Assembly (NCBI GenBank): GCA_009746045.1
Contig: RPFO01000164.1
Span: forward strand, 2,196,400-2,228,899
Source: Mesostigma viride
Taxonomy: Eukaryota > Streptophyta > Mesostigmatophyceae > Mesostigmatales > Mesostigmataceae
Length of the DNA stretch: 32,500 nt
Direction of reading: 5' to 3'
The notes below the pieces were generated by a model that was given only the letters and a program-made list of their open reading frames with translations, did no database searches and was not told where the DNA came from. The position numbers were made by a program, and so were the translations under genes. This document shows, piece by piece, positions 1 through 12,267 of the stretch (position 1 is its first letter; each line of letters starts with the position of its first letter).

Positions 1-765
1 GGCAGCATGGTAACATGGTGACATTTGCTAGCATAAAAATACCGAATTTTCAGCACTTTCTGGCATGTATGCGTATATAATGACATCAAATGAACTCAGT
101 TGGGCCTGGAACTTTGCACATGTTATAAACACATCCCATGCAGCATGCCCACAAAGTTTCAGGCTGGTTGGATCACAAAATGGTGACAGATGCTAGCATA
201 AATACCCCCAAGATGCAGTTTTTCAGGGTTTTCCAATGGTTTCATCACACATATGCATATATAATGACACCAAATGAACTCAGTTGGGCGTGGAACTTTG
301 CATATGTTCGAAACACATCCCATGCAGCATGCCCACAAAGTTTCAGGCTGGTTGGATGACAAATTGGTGACAGATGCTAGCATAAATACCCCCAAAAATG
401 CAGTTTTTCAGGGTTTTCCAAGGGTTTCATCACACATTTGCATGTATAATGATATCAAATGAACTCAGTTGGACCTGGGACTTGGTACATGTTCAAAACA
501 CATCCCATGCAGCCTGCCCACAAAGCTTCAGGCTGGTTGGATGACAAACTGGTGACAAATGCCAGCATAAATACCACAAAAATGCAGTTTTTCATGGTTT
601 TTCAAGGGTTTCATCACACATGTGCATATATAATGACATCAAATGAACTCAGTTGGACCTGGACCTTGGCACATGTTCGAAACAAATCCCATGCAGCCTG
701 CCCACAAAGCTTCAGGCTGGTTGGATAGCAAATTGGTGACAGATGCTAGCATAAATACCACAGAA
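1..765. repeat. 184-185 bp tandem satellite, about four copies
   Basis: A landmark ATGAACTCAGTTGG recurs at 90, 274, 459 and 643, giving spacings of 184, 185 and 184 bp. Each unit also holds CCCATGCAGC, TTTCAGGCTGGTTGGAT or a close variant, GCTAGCATAAATACC and TATATAATGACA. Copies differ by scattered substitutions and small indels. The first copy is cut by the window edge and the last decays near 765. Open frames here (for example 274-462 and 459-728) exist only because the unit is repeated and are not counted as genes. Confidence 0.93.
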
Positions 766-892
766 AAAGCAGCTTTCTATTGTTCTTCCAAGGATTTCAT
801 GGCAATCATTCCACCTTGGTGTACAGAAGGTTCCATGCAACACATCATTACATTATGCATCATATTTACAATGCAGGAAGGCATACTTGGGG

Positions 893-1113
<221 letters not shown>

Positions 1114-1118
1114 TCATA

Positions 1119-1538
1119 CCCTCCCTCCCTCCCTCCCTCCCTCCCTCCCTCCCTCCCTCCCTCCCTCCCTCCCTCCCTCCCTCCTCCCTCCCTCCCTCCC
1201 TCCCTCCCTCCCTCCCTCCCTCCCTCCCTCCCTCCCTCCCTCCCTCCCTCCCTCCCTCCTCCCTCCCTCCCTCCCTCCCTCCCTCCCTCCCTCCCTCCCT
1301 CCCTCCCTCCCTCCCTCCCTCCCTCCCTCCCTCCCTCCCTCCCTCCCTCCCTCCCTCCCTCCTCCCTCCCTCCCTCCCTCCCTCCCTCCCTCCCTCCCTC
1401 CCTCCCTCCCTCCCTCCCTCCCTCCCTCCTCCCCCCTCCCTCCCTCCCTCCCTCCCTCCTCCCTCCCTCCTCCCTCCCTCCCTCCCTCCCTCCCTCCCTC
1501 CCTCCCTCCCCCCCTCCCTCCCTCCCTCCCCCCTCCCT
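1119..1538. repeat. (CCCT)n tetranucleotide array with single-base slips
   Basis: About 420 bp of CCCT units, interrupted by occasional missing or extra bases (near 1182, 1258, 1362, 1430-1440, 1460-1470 and 1510-1530). The plus strand is all pyrimidine and the minus strand is (AGGG)n, so triplex or G-quadruplex structures are possible. The Pro-Pro-Ser-Leu frames are repeat artefacts. Confidence 0.96.
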
Positions 1539-2630
1539 CGTTCATACACCCGTTCATTCATGCATGCAGCCGCTCATCATTAACACGCCTCCGTTGGGAA
1601 ACTCACGGGGTATGAACTATGAAACGGGCGGTAAGAAAGGAAGAAGGAGCCGCCTCCCCAACATGCCGCCCGGCAAAGGCAGCGATGGGCCGTCCAGGAG
1701 GGAAACACTGCGCTTTGCCTTGTACGCCGGGGTGCGCAGGCGACGTGCGGGCACTGTCGCGTGTAAATTTGCCTGCCCGCCCCAGTCCTTCTCGGAACGC
1801 CTCCCCAGAGCATGCCGTCATGGTAAGAGCTCTTTTCGCCCGTCGCCGGAAGCTTAAACCACAAGAATACGCCGGTTAATGACCAGAAAATGGGGGTTGT
1901 CGACGTTATAAACCAGTAGCTGTGGTTTTTCCCGCACCCCGAGCCCACTCCGGACGGGGCCAGCAAGCCCCGCCCGCAGGATAAACACCGGGCGATGTTG
2001 CTGCGCCCAAGGGAAGTCATATAGCTGCAAGAAAAGACGTAAAAGCGATTAAAAGCACGACATGCAGTGGTGCCCCTGTCAGCGCTCCTATAATTCTCAC
2101 TTTTTCGCGGAAGGGGCGTAAAAATCGGAAACGCAAAATTAAGGGAAATCCATCGCTGGGTTTCTTTGAAATGATGTTAGGAACTGGTAGAATGTGTTCA
2201 TGACCGCCGAGAGCATGTTTTTCCTGTCTGTGTCTTACCTTGCACACACACGGGTCGGGCCGGTTGGTGTGCAAAACGCCCGCCTGCTGCCCACGTGCCC
2301 TCGCTGCAGAAAAAAAAGAAACTGTTTTTCAGGTTTTTTAATCTACGATACTTTTCCTTATGTAATCAACGTCCGAACAAGCGAAATAACGTCCAAAATG
2401 GTTGCGTAATCAGCTCGCAATAAATTTTCGCGTCACCATAGCCGTGCACACCGAATTTCAGTCAACATTGCACGCGCGCACCGAATTTCGTCAACTTTCG
2501 CGCGGGAATTACCGGGGTGGTACCGGCGCTGCGCCGGACTGATGTGTGCATCCTCTTGAAAGCAACTGTGTCACATAGGTCCGGGTCGCGCCGCATCGGT
2601 GCATGCGGGGCGCGCGCAAACTTGTTTGCC
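1539..2630. other. Region without a recognised gene
   Basis: GC-rich around 1610-1860, where both strands stay open for 70-145 codons but neither translation resembles a known family or shows convincing splice-linked partners. An imperfect ~31-bp duplication built on CACCGAATTTC lies at about 2450-2505. An AT-rich stretch follows the CTGCAGAAAAAAAAG run near 2305. No promoter or RNA gene is evident. Confidence 0.5.
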
Positions 2631-2642
2631 AGTGCCCAGGTT
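2631..2642. repeat. Left target-site duplication of the 2643-2913 element
   Basis: AGTGCCCAGGTT, repeated exactly at 2914-2925 after the element. The final TT could also be counted as the start of the (TTAA)n tail, so the duplication is 10-12 bp. Confidence 0.8.
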
Positions 2643-2913
2643 AATTAATTAATTAATTAAACTCGTGCTCCCGTTGGGGAGTCACGGAGCACCGAAGTGC
2701 TTTTAATCCCTGTGTGTGCACTACAGGAGAAAGGGCAGAGACCCCCAGTCTCCTTCATGCCAAAGGCATGCCACAGCTGCAATCGGGCGCGGCTAGCTAA
2801 AAGGACAGGCTAACGATCCGGCAAACTGTGGGTGCAATAAGACCCATGTGAGCATATCATAGCAAGGAGCGTGGGCAAGTAGTCTGAACATAGCCAGGGC
2901 GTAGCATGGCTGT
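2643..2913 (-). mobile_element. Short retroelement copy (LINE 3' end or SINE) with target-site duplication
   Basis: About 271 bp, nearly identical to the reverse complement of 30237-30510 (one difference noticed by eye, near 2883), and shared in part with 30939-31129. Read on the minus strand it starts TACAGCCATGCTACGCC and ends in CACGAGTTTAATTAATTAA, a (TTAA)n tail. The 12-mer AGTGCCCAGGTT occurs immediately on both sides (2631-2642 and 2914-2925), as expected for a target-site duplication. The sequence in common with 30237-30510 stops at this boundary. No coding capacity is seen, so it is probably a 5'-truncated LINE 3' end or a SINE sharing that tail. High identity between copies implies recent activity. 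Confidence 0.85.
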
Positions 2914-2925
2914 AGTGCCCAGGTT
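2914..2925. repeat. Right target-site duplication of the 2643-2913 element
   Basis: Exact copy of 2631-2642. The first A is also present in the element copy at 30237, so the junction is uncertain by one base. Confidence 0.8.
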
Positions 2926-3469
2926 GCGACGGGGCAAAGGTCGACCCTGCCATAGGAGGTGTCTACCTGGAACCTTGGCCAGTCACAAGCCCGCCCGCAG
3001 GGCCCACATCGGTATTCACCTGGTCTGTGCGGGCAAGATGGCCGGCAAAGAGGAGGCGGCGGTGTCGGATATGGTATGGGTGATAAGAGGGAGCTCGCAT
3101 GCAGTAGAGCTCGGCCCGCCGTGCGGCGCTCTTGACCAGTAGCGGACGCCGAGGATGTGACGGAGCATTCTAGTGACTGTGCCGTCAAGCTGCATCAGGG
3201 ATGGATGTTACCTGCTCACACAGTTGTACCTCATGACTTTCCCAATAGAGGCACGTGAATGAATAAATGAATAAACGAATAATTATCTTTACCGTGGTGT
3301 CATCTGAGAGGCGGAACTGGGGCAGGTGCCCTGCCAAGCCGGAGGGCCATGGCCTCCGTTTTGGGGCTGATTTCTAGACCGACACTGCATCTAAAAGCAC
3401 CCTGGGTCTATAATGTACCAAATCCTGGCAGAGCAATGTGCTCCACCGCGCCGTGCACTGATCAATGAA
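2926..3469. other. Downstream flank of the TIR gene, no gene seen
   Basis: Lies 3' of the minus-strand TIR gene. It contains an AT-rich run with AATAAATGAATAAACGAATAA-like spacing at 3255-3285, but on the plus strand, so it is not evidence for that gene's polyadenylation. Open frames are short and unrecognised. Confidence 0.5.
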
Positions 3470-6400
3470 CTATTGGACGCAACAGAGGGGGGATCGTTTC
3501 ACTTTTCCATCCCCTTTAGGGCTGTCTGTCGCACCAGACTGCTTGCCCTTGGAATCCCACGCCTCACCACGGTTGCCCCCAGGGCTCCCCGCGGGCTCCC
3601 CCGGCGGCGGCAGCCGCAGCAGCAGCTCTGCCACCCGGTCATCCACGTGGCGCAGCAGCTTCTTCTCCAGCTCCTCCAGCTTGTTGCTTATTATATCCAC
3701 GCCCACCATGGGCCCTGGCGAGCCGCTTGGTGCCTCGTGTTCCTTTTGTACACTTGGCGCACCACCCACATGAGAAGGGAGCAATGAAGAACCCACCGCG
3801 CTGGGTGCCGCCCCCGGCCAGTCTCTCGCGCCGCCATCGTCACTACTGTGGGCCGCTCCCACGCTATTCGCGCCCCCAGGGATGCGCTGGTCCAGCACAT
3901 CCGTGATCTTGCCCACCAGCTTGGTCACCACGTCGTCCAGCTGGGCCTCGGTGAGCGATGGGCCCGTGGCCGGCGCCACCGCCCCACCACCCAGCACGGC
4001 CAACGCAGATGTAGCAGGGGCAAGCTCAATGGGTGGCTCTGGCAGCTGTACCGGGTGCTGCTCGCGCCACCTGGCAAGCGCCTGCTTGCTCTCCTGCACG
4101 GCGGTCGCGTAGTCTCGGAAGCCAGCATCCGGGACAAAGGGAGGGAAGGGGCCGCCGCACGAGACACGTTCGCCCGCAGCGCCCAGCGCGTGGTCTGGGG
4201 GAGCGTCCGCCGACATCCCCTCGCCTGCTGGAGCCCCCGAGGACGCCTTGCCGCTCACAGGCCCAACAGCAGGCGCACTGTTCCCAGCTGTCCCCCCTGG
4301 TTGTATGTCTGGGTCGGCGCCTCCGTACAGCGGCAGGCGGGCGAGCGCCATGCTGGCCCCCTGCCCCCCCTCGGCCACCATGTCAACCTTGAGACCGTAC
4401 ACGCGGAGCAGCGCCAGGTCCACCAGCGCGGTGATGGTCATCTGAATCGGCCCATCGTGGACCGTGCCCAGCCCCGCATCGACCGACCGCAGGCGAGGGC
4501 CGCGGGGGCGGGGGGTCGCCGAGACAGCCTGTACGGGTGCATCAGTCCCGTCATCGGTTTTACTGCTGGCAGATGTATCGGGTTCCGTGTCACCCTGGGT
4601 CCCAATGGCGGCAGCTGCTGCCAGGTCCGCGGCCATGGACTCGTACACCAGCGCCCGCAGCGCCGCCACCGAGAGCTCCAGCGAGCGCCCGGGGCAGGAC
4701 ACTTTGGCGACGACAACACGCCCGGGGTCATCCCCGCCCGCCACGCAGATGTCGGTATTAGCACCGCCCACCGCCGCTGCACTAGCGACCGCGTTACTGC
4801 CTTGGCCATCATCGCCGTGGTTACCACTGTCTGGCACCTCCGCGGGTGGTGGCAGGTCCATGCGCTCTACTTCCACTTGGCTGCGCTGCCACTTGTCGGG
4901 GCTATCACACGTCACCACCAGCACTGGCGGGGAGATGCCAGCAGACGCGAGCGTCCTTGCACCAGGGGTGGCCCCCGGTTGGCCCCACGAGCTGTCGCTC
5001 TCTCTGCCCTCCACCGCCGGCGACTCCAGCGTGCACGAGGGGTTGGCAAACTCCATAACGGCAGTAACGCTGGGGCCCTCCAGGGTGGTCGCGGTCACCT
5101 GGAACAGCAGCGGGCCGCGCCGCGCAAGCCATGCGCGGTCCCACAGGCCGCGCCCCAGCACGTGCTTGTCCGGCGTGTCGATGTACCAGCTGGCAATGAG
5201 GTGCAACGAGCCAAGCGCCGGGATGGTGAAGGGGGGCGACGCGGGGTTGCCCCCTGATTCACCCTGCTGGTTGGTGGTGGCTGGGGTGGGGCTTGTGAAT
5301 TTCACGTCTGCCCCGATAGGGTCGCCCTCTGCGGTCAACATGGCCAGGGTCACCTGTGGACCATGCCAGGGCAAGCCATGCAGATACGGGAGGCAGACGT
5401 GTTGACATGGCCGGACATCACGAGGGAAGATCAGGGGAAGTTAGACGATGGCAGCCGTCCTGATGACAAGCGTCTCTACCACGGCTGGTTGAAGCATTCT
5501 TGGTCGCTGTGGGGTGATCAACGAAATTGAGTTCCAATCACCCATTCCACACAAATGATTACCTCTCGAAGCTTGAAGTAGAAGATTCCATGAACTGTAT
5601 CAGTATACAACATCCATGGAGGGCTGTGTCTCACAACCGCAAACACCCTAGACAGGGTGAGAACGCATAGCTCCCGCATAGCATGTCTTCCCCAACTACA
5701 GTAGACACATACAAATTTTACTCCTGGCGTATACATAGCAGGCAGATGCCGGGCCTCCAGAGAGCCTGCTTTGAATCAACGAAAGAGAAGAAATAACACG
5801 ATCCTAGTCTGCGAATCACCTGGAAAAAAAAGTGTCTTTCAGTGTCTTCTACATTAACTACTCCCAGGTGAAGGAAGAGCAGACCTTCAAGCACCTCAAC
5901 ATTCCACCAGTAAATCAAACGATCGACTTCTCCCAAGACGCCCCACGCCGCCCACCTCGACGGCAACGCCCACCACCACGCCACCCACCTCCACAACCAT
6001 CCCACACGATCCACCCACCTCCATTACCACCACGTTCTTGTCCTGCCCGCTCACGACGGCCAACCCCGCCTCAAATGCGTCGAACTCGAGCGCGCTGCCT
6101 TTGTTAGCCACCACCGGCGACGTGAGCTTTAGGCGCAGCGGGCAGCCCATCTGCGCGTGCTGCGCGACAAAGGACTTGCGCGGCGTCTCCACCGGATCTG
6201 CCTCGGCGATCGGCACGCCTTTATACCACCGCGCCTCACGCACGCCGTACCCTGCCTCCTCCCCCTCCAGAGGGAACCGCTCCCGGATGCCGCCCCGGCT
6301 GAGGTGGCGCATGCCCACAAAGTATATTTTGGTGGCCGGGGTCCCTGGGGGGCATGCCGACCCCGGCACATCCGTCCCCAGCTTGAAGGACAGCTCAGAG

Positions 6401-9400
6401 ATGGACGGGCAGCTGGCTGGCGAGGTGGCGGCGCGCAGCACTGCGCGTATGCCCGTGAGCTGCTTCCCGTCCCCCCCCATGACCCAGGTGAGGGTCGCGG
6501 TGCTCCCGTCATCCTTGCGTGTGTGGGAGACCAGCACGTCGCTGCCCCCGCTGGCCAGCTCCTGCTGCAGCGCGCTCAGGGCCCCAGGGGGGAACACGTT
6601 GAAGTAGTCGGCGTAGCTGTCGACCTGACAGGGGGGAGGGGCACGCACGCACGCAAGCACACACATGGCATTGGGTGGGTGGTGCGTATTCACAAGAGCA
6701 TCAGATAGGAGCCAAGACACACAACCAAAGCCCGACATGGGATGGGATGTTGGTGGGGCAGAATGGGGTCAGATACAGCACTGCTAGGCGTGGGCCTGGC
6801 GTGAAGATAGGCAGAATGGGAGGCTGAGATATGAACACAGTAGCATGGCCCCGGGGAGCCCTTTTCCTGTGAAGGCGTATGGGATGTGGGGGGACCTTGG
6901 TAGTGTCAAAGCCCCCCAAAAACTCAAGTACAAAAGGCGATCAATAGGGCACGGCACACGTTTCTCACGATTTGGTTCGGAAGAGCGTCCCATGAGCTCA
7001 TGTTGGGATAATGCTCTGTCGCCATTACCGCAATCCATGCAGCCGTGGAGCTCCTGTCTTTATGCGGAGGCAAGCCAGCATCATTATGACCACCTGGCCG
7101 CACCTGTACGTAGAGTGACCCCTTGGCGTCCTCATCACTGCCCCCCCTGGTGGACGTGAGCATGCCGACGGACACGGACATGTCCTCGCCCGTGTAGTGC
7201 TCGCACTTAGCGGCCATCCACTCATCGTGCGTGTTGGTGTAGTTCATGATGGCCGCACAGCGCCGGATGCGCGCGACGTACCTGCGCATGAGGCGACGGT
7301 GGGTGACCGCGTGGTCCAGGGGGAGGAAGATACAGCAATTAGCAGCGTGGTCATGCAGCAATTAACTACACGCCTCTGCCAGGAGGTCACCGAGCAATAA
7401 CAAGTTATTAGGGGGCACATACACAATGTGGGATGGTAGACTGGAGGTATCATGGGACCGTCCAGCGATGCAAGGCATGAATGCAGAGCGATTTAGGCCA
7501 GGTCACATGAAGGCAGTTGGGCCAGCGTAAAGGCTTCTGCATTTCTATACCAACTCCAAGATTCTCAAATGTAAAAACTGAGGGTCTATTTTCACCTGTA
7601 CTAGTAGTATCATCTAGTAGAAACCATAGTGTCCCCCGCTGACACTGACACTGACACTGACACTGACACTGACACTGACACTGACACTGACACTGACACT
7701 GACACTGACACTGACACTGACACTGACACTGATGCTGATGCTGATGCGGATGCTGATGCGGATGCGGATGCGGATGCGGATGCGGATGCGGATGCGGATG
7801 CGGATGCGGATGCGGATGCGGATGCGGATGCGGATGCGGATGCGGATGCGGATGCGGATGCTGATGCGGATGCGGATGCGGATGCGGATGCGGATGCGGA
7901 TGCGGATGCGGATGCGGATGCCGATGCGGATGCGGATGCGGATGCGGATGCGGATGCGGATGCGGATGCGGATGCGGATGCGGATGCGGATGCGGATGCT
8001 GATGCGGATGCGGATGCGGATGCGGATGCGGATGCGGATGCGGATGCGGATGCGGATGCGGATGCTGATGCTGATGCTGATGCTGATGCTGATGCGGATG
8101 CGGATGCGGATGCGGATGCGGATGCGGATGCGGATGCGGATGCGGATGCCGATGCCGATGCCGATGCCGATGCCGATGCCGACGCGGATGCTGATGCTGA
8201 TGCTGATGCTGATGCTGATGCTGATGCTGATGCTGATGCTGATGCTGATGCTGATGCTGATGCTGATGCTGATGCTGATGCTGATGCTGATGCTGATGCT
8301 GATGCTGATGCTGATGCTGATGCTGATGCTGATGCTGATGCTGATGCTGATGCTGATGCTGATGCTGATGCTGATGCTGATGCTGATGCTGATGCTGATG
8401 CTGATGCTGATGCTGATGCTGATGCTGATGCTGATACTGATTCTGATACTGATACTGATACTGATACTGATACTGACACTGATAAGGTTAGACTTCAGGG
8501 CTGGGTCAGCTTTACACTTACCCTAAACCATGGGAGTGTACCCTTGCCTAAGGATTTTCAGGAGGGCTTACCCACGACCCTCGAACCGACGGGTTGTCAC
8601 TGCCTGCGCCCAACCCATCGCCAGGACCTGGTGTGGTCATGTCCACGCAGGCGCTCATTCCAGCACCTGATCCGCCTGGCACCCATGGCCCCATATCAAT
8701 GAGGCAACCAGCGCAGGGCGTATGGCTTCACGCTGATGCTGGCACAGCCTCCTGGTCCTGCCTAGGCACGCGCCCGCAGCAGAACCCCATATCCTGCACC
8801 CAAAGCTTTGTCTAACAGTCGAACATGCTCGCACCAATGGAGGCATTTGCCTTGCTCCACCTACACCACCACACTGATCATGTGCGGCCCTTTCCGCATC
8901 GCATAACATGGACTTATACATGATTGGCTTACAACTTAATGGGCCAACAGACTTGGAGTGCCCCAATAATAGCATTAGGTGCAGCCTAATACCTAGCCAA
9001 CTGCGCGCTGACCCACACACCAGCACTCTGGAGGCGAAAAAGTAATCGTCACGGCAAGGCAGCCCCTATTAAATGAGGATGGATTCCGTTTCTCTATCGC
9101 ACCCACGTGTAGTCGTTGTGGTGCTTGGGCCGGTGCCGCGAGCGCCGACAGCCCGTCTCTTGGCCCGCTTTCAGCTCGTCTACCGCCGACCCACACGCCG
9201 CGCCGCAGCAGAAGTGCGCGCCGTTGTACATGCCGCGCTCATGGAAGCGGCAGCTGCCCGCCCCATTGGCACTCTCCAGGTACCCTGCGCCGCACTGAAC
9301 GCAGGTGAACTCGCGCTCGGGCTCCAGGCGTTCCTTGTCCGCCCACTTGTCGCGCGCCTTGGGCCACACATGCGTGCCCAGGAAGGATACGATGGAGGGC

Positions 9401-12155
9401 AGCTTGTCCAGCAGCTGACCAGAAGTGAGGGGGGGGGAAGGGCGGGGGGCGGACGGGAGCAGTGAGGCCACCATGACAGTGGGGTCAGGCATATCATCTG
9501 TGTATGCGTGTGTGCACGCGCGTGGATGCCAGCAGAGCAGCCACGACAGCGGGGCCAAAAATACCACGTCAAGGGCAGGGGGAGAATTGGGAAATGGGCA
9601 GGAGCAGGGTGGGGGGGGAAGCAGCACCCTCCCTTCAAGGACATCAGCAGGGGGCATCGAAAGCAATTGCCAGCAGCAACTCCAGCAGCATTCAGCTCTC
9701 CTCCTGCCTCTCCAGCTGCCAAAAGACCTCTGTCTTGCCTGGCACCTGAAGGGGACCAACAGGCTGGCTGACGAGTCAAACGGGCCAGCTAGCGTGAAAG
9801 CACGGCTAACAAGACGTGGCCACGTAACACTGCCGTGCATGTCATGGGATGAAAGCGCCTGACGCGGACGGGCAAAAGCACATGTGCTGCACATGTCCAA
9901 ACGGAAAGCCCATCATGGGATGCCCCCGATAGCTGCAACCAGGTATGTACCAGCGGGGTGCAACCACCAAGAGTGTCTCGCAGCAAGCGGCCCCGCACAC
10001 GCCAAGGCCCGCCCTCGCCTCATGGAGTCATTACTCACCTCGGCCATGCATCACCCACGCCATGACTCGGCTAATTTGTCATCACTCGGTCATGCCTCAC
10101 CTACGTCATGCCTGAAGTATATGTCGCCAGCCCCCGGTCATCATTCAAGATTGCCGTGCCTCCCCTCGGTCATCACTCGCCTCGCTCATCACTTAACTAA
10201 GTATCACTCACCTCGGTCATGCCTCACTAACCCATGCCTACCCTCGCGCATAACTCAACTACTTGTTATCACCCACCTTGCTCGCCACCCACCGATGCGT
10301 CATCACTCCAATCCTAATATGCCACCGGCCCCTCACCTCAGTAGGGTTGAGGAAGCTGCCCTGCAGCCGCAGCATGCGCCGCACGGTCTCCTGCACGTTG
10401 GTGCTGGCATCCGTCGCAGACGCCACCGCGGGGAAGCGCGCCACGTTGAACGCGCTGAAGCGCGAGTAGCTGCCGTCGGTGTGGGACACCTCCCCGACCA
10501 GCAGCGGTAGGATGTCCAGCTGGCCCGCCTCTCGCAGGCGCAGCGCCACCTCCCATTCCAGGATGACCTGGTAGTCGGGGTGTTGATTGACGGGTCAGGT
10601 GGACACACAACGAGTTGCCTGTCAGGAATCAGGACACGGGAGTTTGCCCTGCCAACTGGCGAGTAATCCTACAGAGTCGTTAGCTACATTATGTCATGTA
10701 GGATGAGATCCTGCATCTGCTCTGGTGCTAATATGTAGACATCGTGCCATGCTATCCTTTACCTAGCTGTTGCGTTGCCAAAAACCACCAATGAACACAG
10801 GATTATTGGAAAACAAACTCCGCTGCCTATTCCTCTTGACCAATCGCCGCATGCCGAAAGGATAGCTCCAAAGTAAGAACTCTTACGCACATGATCCTGC
10901 ACCTCCAAAAGCAAATATTCTTACGCACATTATCCCGAACGCCTTCTTTCGCAGACTCCAGCGGCTTCAAAGCTGAGCACAGGGATTCGGCGCAGACAAT
11001 TCAGCGGATCCGGGTTCAAACGCGGCACAGACTAGGAGCCGGGTGAGCATCTTTGGTACCACATGACAACGATCTAGAATATGGGCAGGCTCCATGCACG
11101 TGTTGCGCAGCCGCACTACCGTGACAGACAGTGAAGACAAAAGTAGTTTGCCAATATTGAGCACAGTGAGTAATCAAGCTGTGTCTTGATCCGGCAAAGG
11201 CATGCTATTTACGTGAACATGTGTCATTTTGGATTAGCAGGCATTGACCCACCAACCGCTGTCCGTAGGCTTCAATCAACGACGCAAGTGGCAGTGAGGA
11301 TGCATCACTAGCATCAAGACGCCCTAATGCCAGCATTAATATACAACAAGATACTCATAATTCTCAGGAAGGCCATCCTTAGTTTCGAAGATTAACTTCA
11401 CAAGGGGGTTACGGTGTCAGTAGTTGGGCATGGCGGGGTGGGAAAAAGAAACACTGGTGAGAAGGAGCCATTTACGATGTGATTCGTTGTTATACCTTCC
11501 AATGCATGTCTTTGAAGCAGCTGACCGATGTGGCACGCATACCAATATGCTCCTGACGAGCTTTTCAGCGCTGGCTACTACTCATTTGCAGGTTCCACGC
11601 ACTGGCAAGGCGTAACTGCTAGGTTGCTACGGGGTACTTGGACAACCATCCTACCAGCCTGTGAAAGATACTGCTTGCCATGGTCCGAGAATCGTTAGAA
11701 TACAAACGCTAGCATCCAAGCATATTTACAAACAACTACTTAATCCAACTCTCTCTCTCTCTTTTCAACAAGCATGCTGTTGCTGCGGAGTGAAGAGTGC
11801 ACTTCCCTGAATCACAGAAGTGTCTCAAAGCTTCCCTCGTTTTATTCTTGTTGTGTGCCTTCGATTACTTAAAACGATCATTTTACCTCTGTGGCATGCG
11901 CAACCTGTGACTATAGGAACTTACCGGCGCTCGATATTAGTGGGATGAAAAGGCAAGAGCTGTGCAGTGCATTTAGAAAGTCTTGGTCGTACTCGGTGCC
12001 GAGCTTGAGGCTCTGCTTGTCTAGGAAGCAGCGAACTTTCATGTCGGCTTCATTAGGTAAACTTTGCAGCTGCAGCTTGTCGCACAACTTCTCTGCCAGA
12101 GCACCATCAGTAGCCACTCTGCAGTATAAATGGACAGGAAATTTGCGTTCCAGCT
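3470..12155 (-). CDS. TIR domain / CHORD-like zinc domain protein, multi-exon, 5' end uncertain
   Basis: Seven exons join in phase with GT-AG borders: 12155-11925, 10972-10929, 10567-10337, 9414-9107, 7281-7104, 6624-6019 and 5353-3470 (stop at 3470), giving about 1,160 codons. Exons 1-3 encode a TIR domain: HLYCRVATDGALAEKL (first strand and helix), FLDKQSLKLGTEY (BB loop), LFIPLIS, then DNVILEWEVALRL and ILPLLVG. The Glu of ILEW (10558-10556) aligns with the catalytic Glu of SARM1-type NADases. Exon 4 carries CVQC, then C-x2-H, H-x-CC and GC-x4-H (9303-9133): the six Cys and three His of a CHORD-like zinc domain, although the first pair is CX2C rather than the usual wider spacing. Exons 5-7 are unrecognised; exon 7 is Gly/Ala/Pro/Ser-rich with a predicted coiled coil near 3640-3700. 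An ATG at 5374 lies in intron sequence, so I prefer the acceptor at 5354. The protein probably acts in the cytosol, since no signal or membrane segment is seen; function is inferred. Confidence 0.78.
7639..8484. repeat. Hexanucleotide array with layered variants in a TIR-gene intron
   Basis: About 141 six-base units in the intron 9106-7282. Reading the plus strand: CTGACA units (7639-7731), a few CTGATG, a long block mainly of CGGATG (about 7745-8185, with islands of CTGATG and CCGATG), a pure CTGATG block (about 8187-8433), then CTGATA and finally CTGACA. Frames such as Asp-Ala on plus and Ser-Ala on minus are stop-free by composition and are not proteins. Confidence 0.97.
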
Positions 12156-12267
12156 CTAGAAAGGTTAAGCTATATTAGATTCAGCAAAGCATCCCTCATA
12201 TCCAGCCTCCTTCTGGCTGCGGCTATAGAAGACACACATAGATTATCCATAGACAATTAGCGGACAC

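Noticed and set aside
3255-3285. AATAAA-like polyadenylation cluster
   Set aside because: On the plus strand, with no plus-strand gene ending nearby.
3848-5257. 469-codon plus-strand frame
   Set aside because: Shadow of the last TIR-gene exon; composition is typical of the antisense of GC-rich coding sequence.
5354-5374. ATG at 5374 as the start of a separate 634-residue protein
   Set aside because: A consensus acceptor (CCACAG) at 5354 joins in phase to the donor at 6018, so the ATG is probably intronic.
7629-8702. Long Asp-Ala (plus) and Ser-Ala (minus) frames
   Set aside because: Translations of the hexanucleotide array, which lies in an intron of the opposite-strand TIR gene.
10975-11045. 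tRNA-like GGGTTCAAACGC
   Set aside because: Resembles a B box, but no acceptor stem, anticodon arm or A box can be drawn around it.
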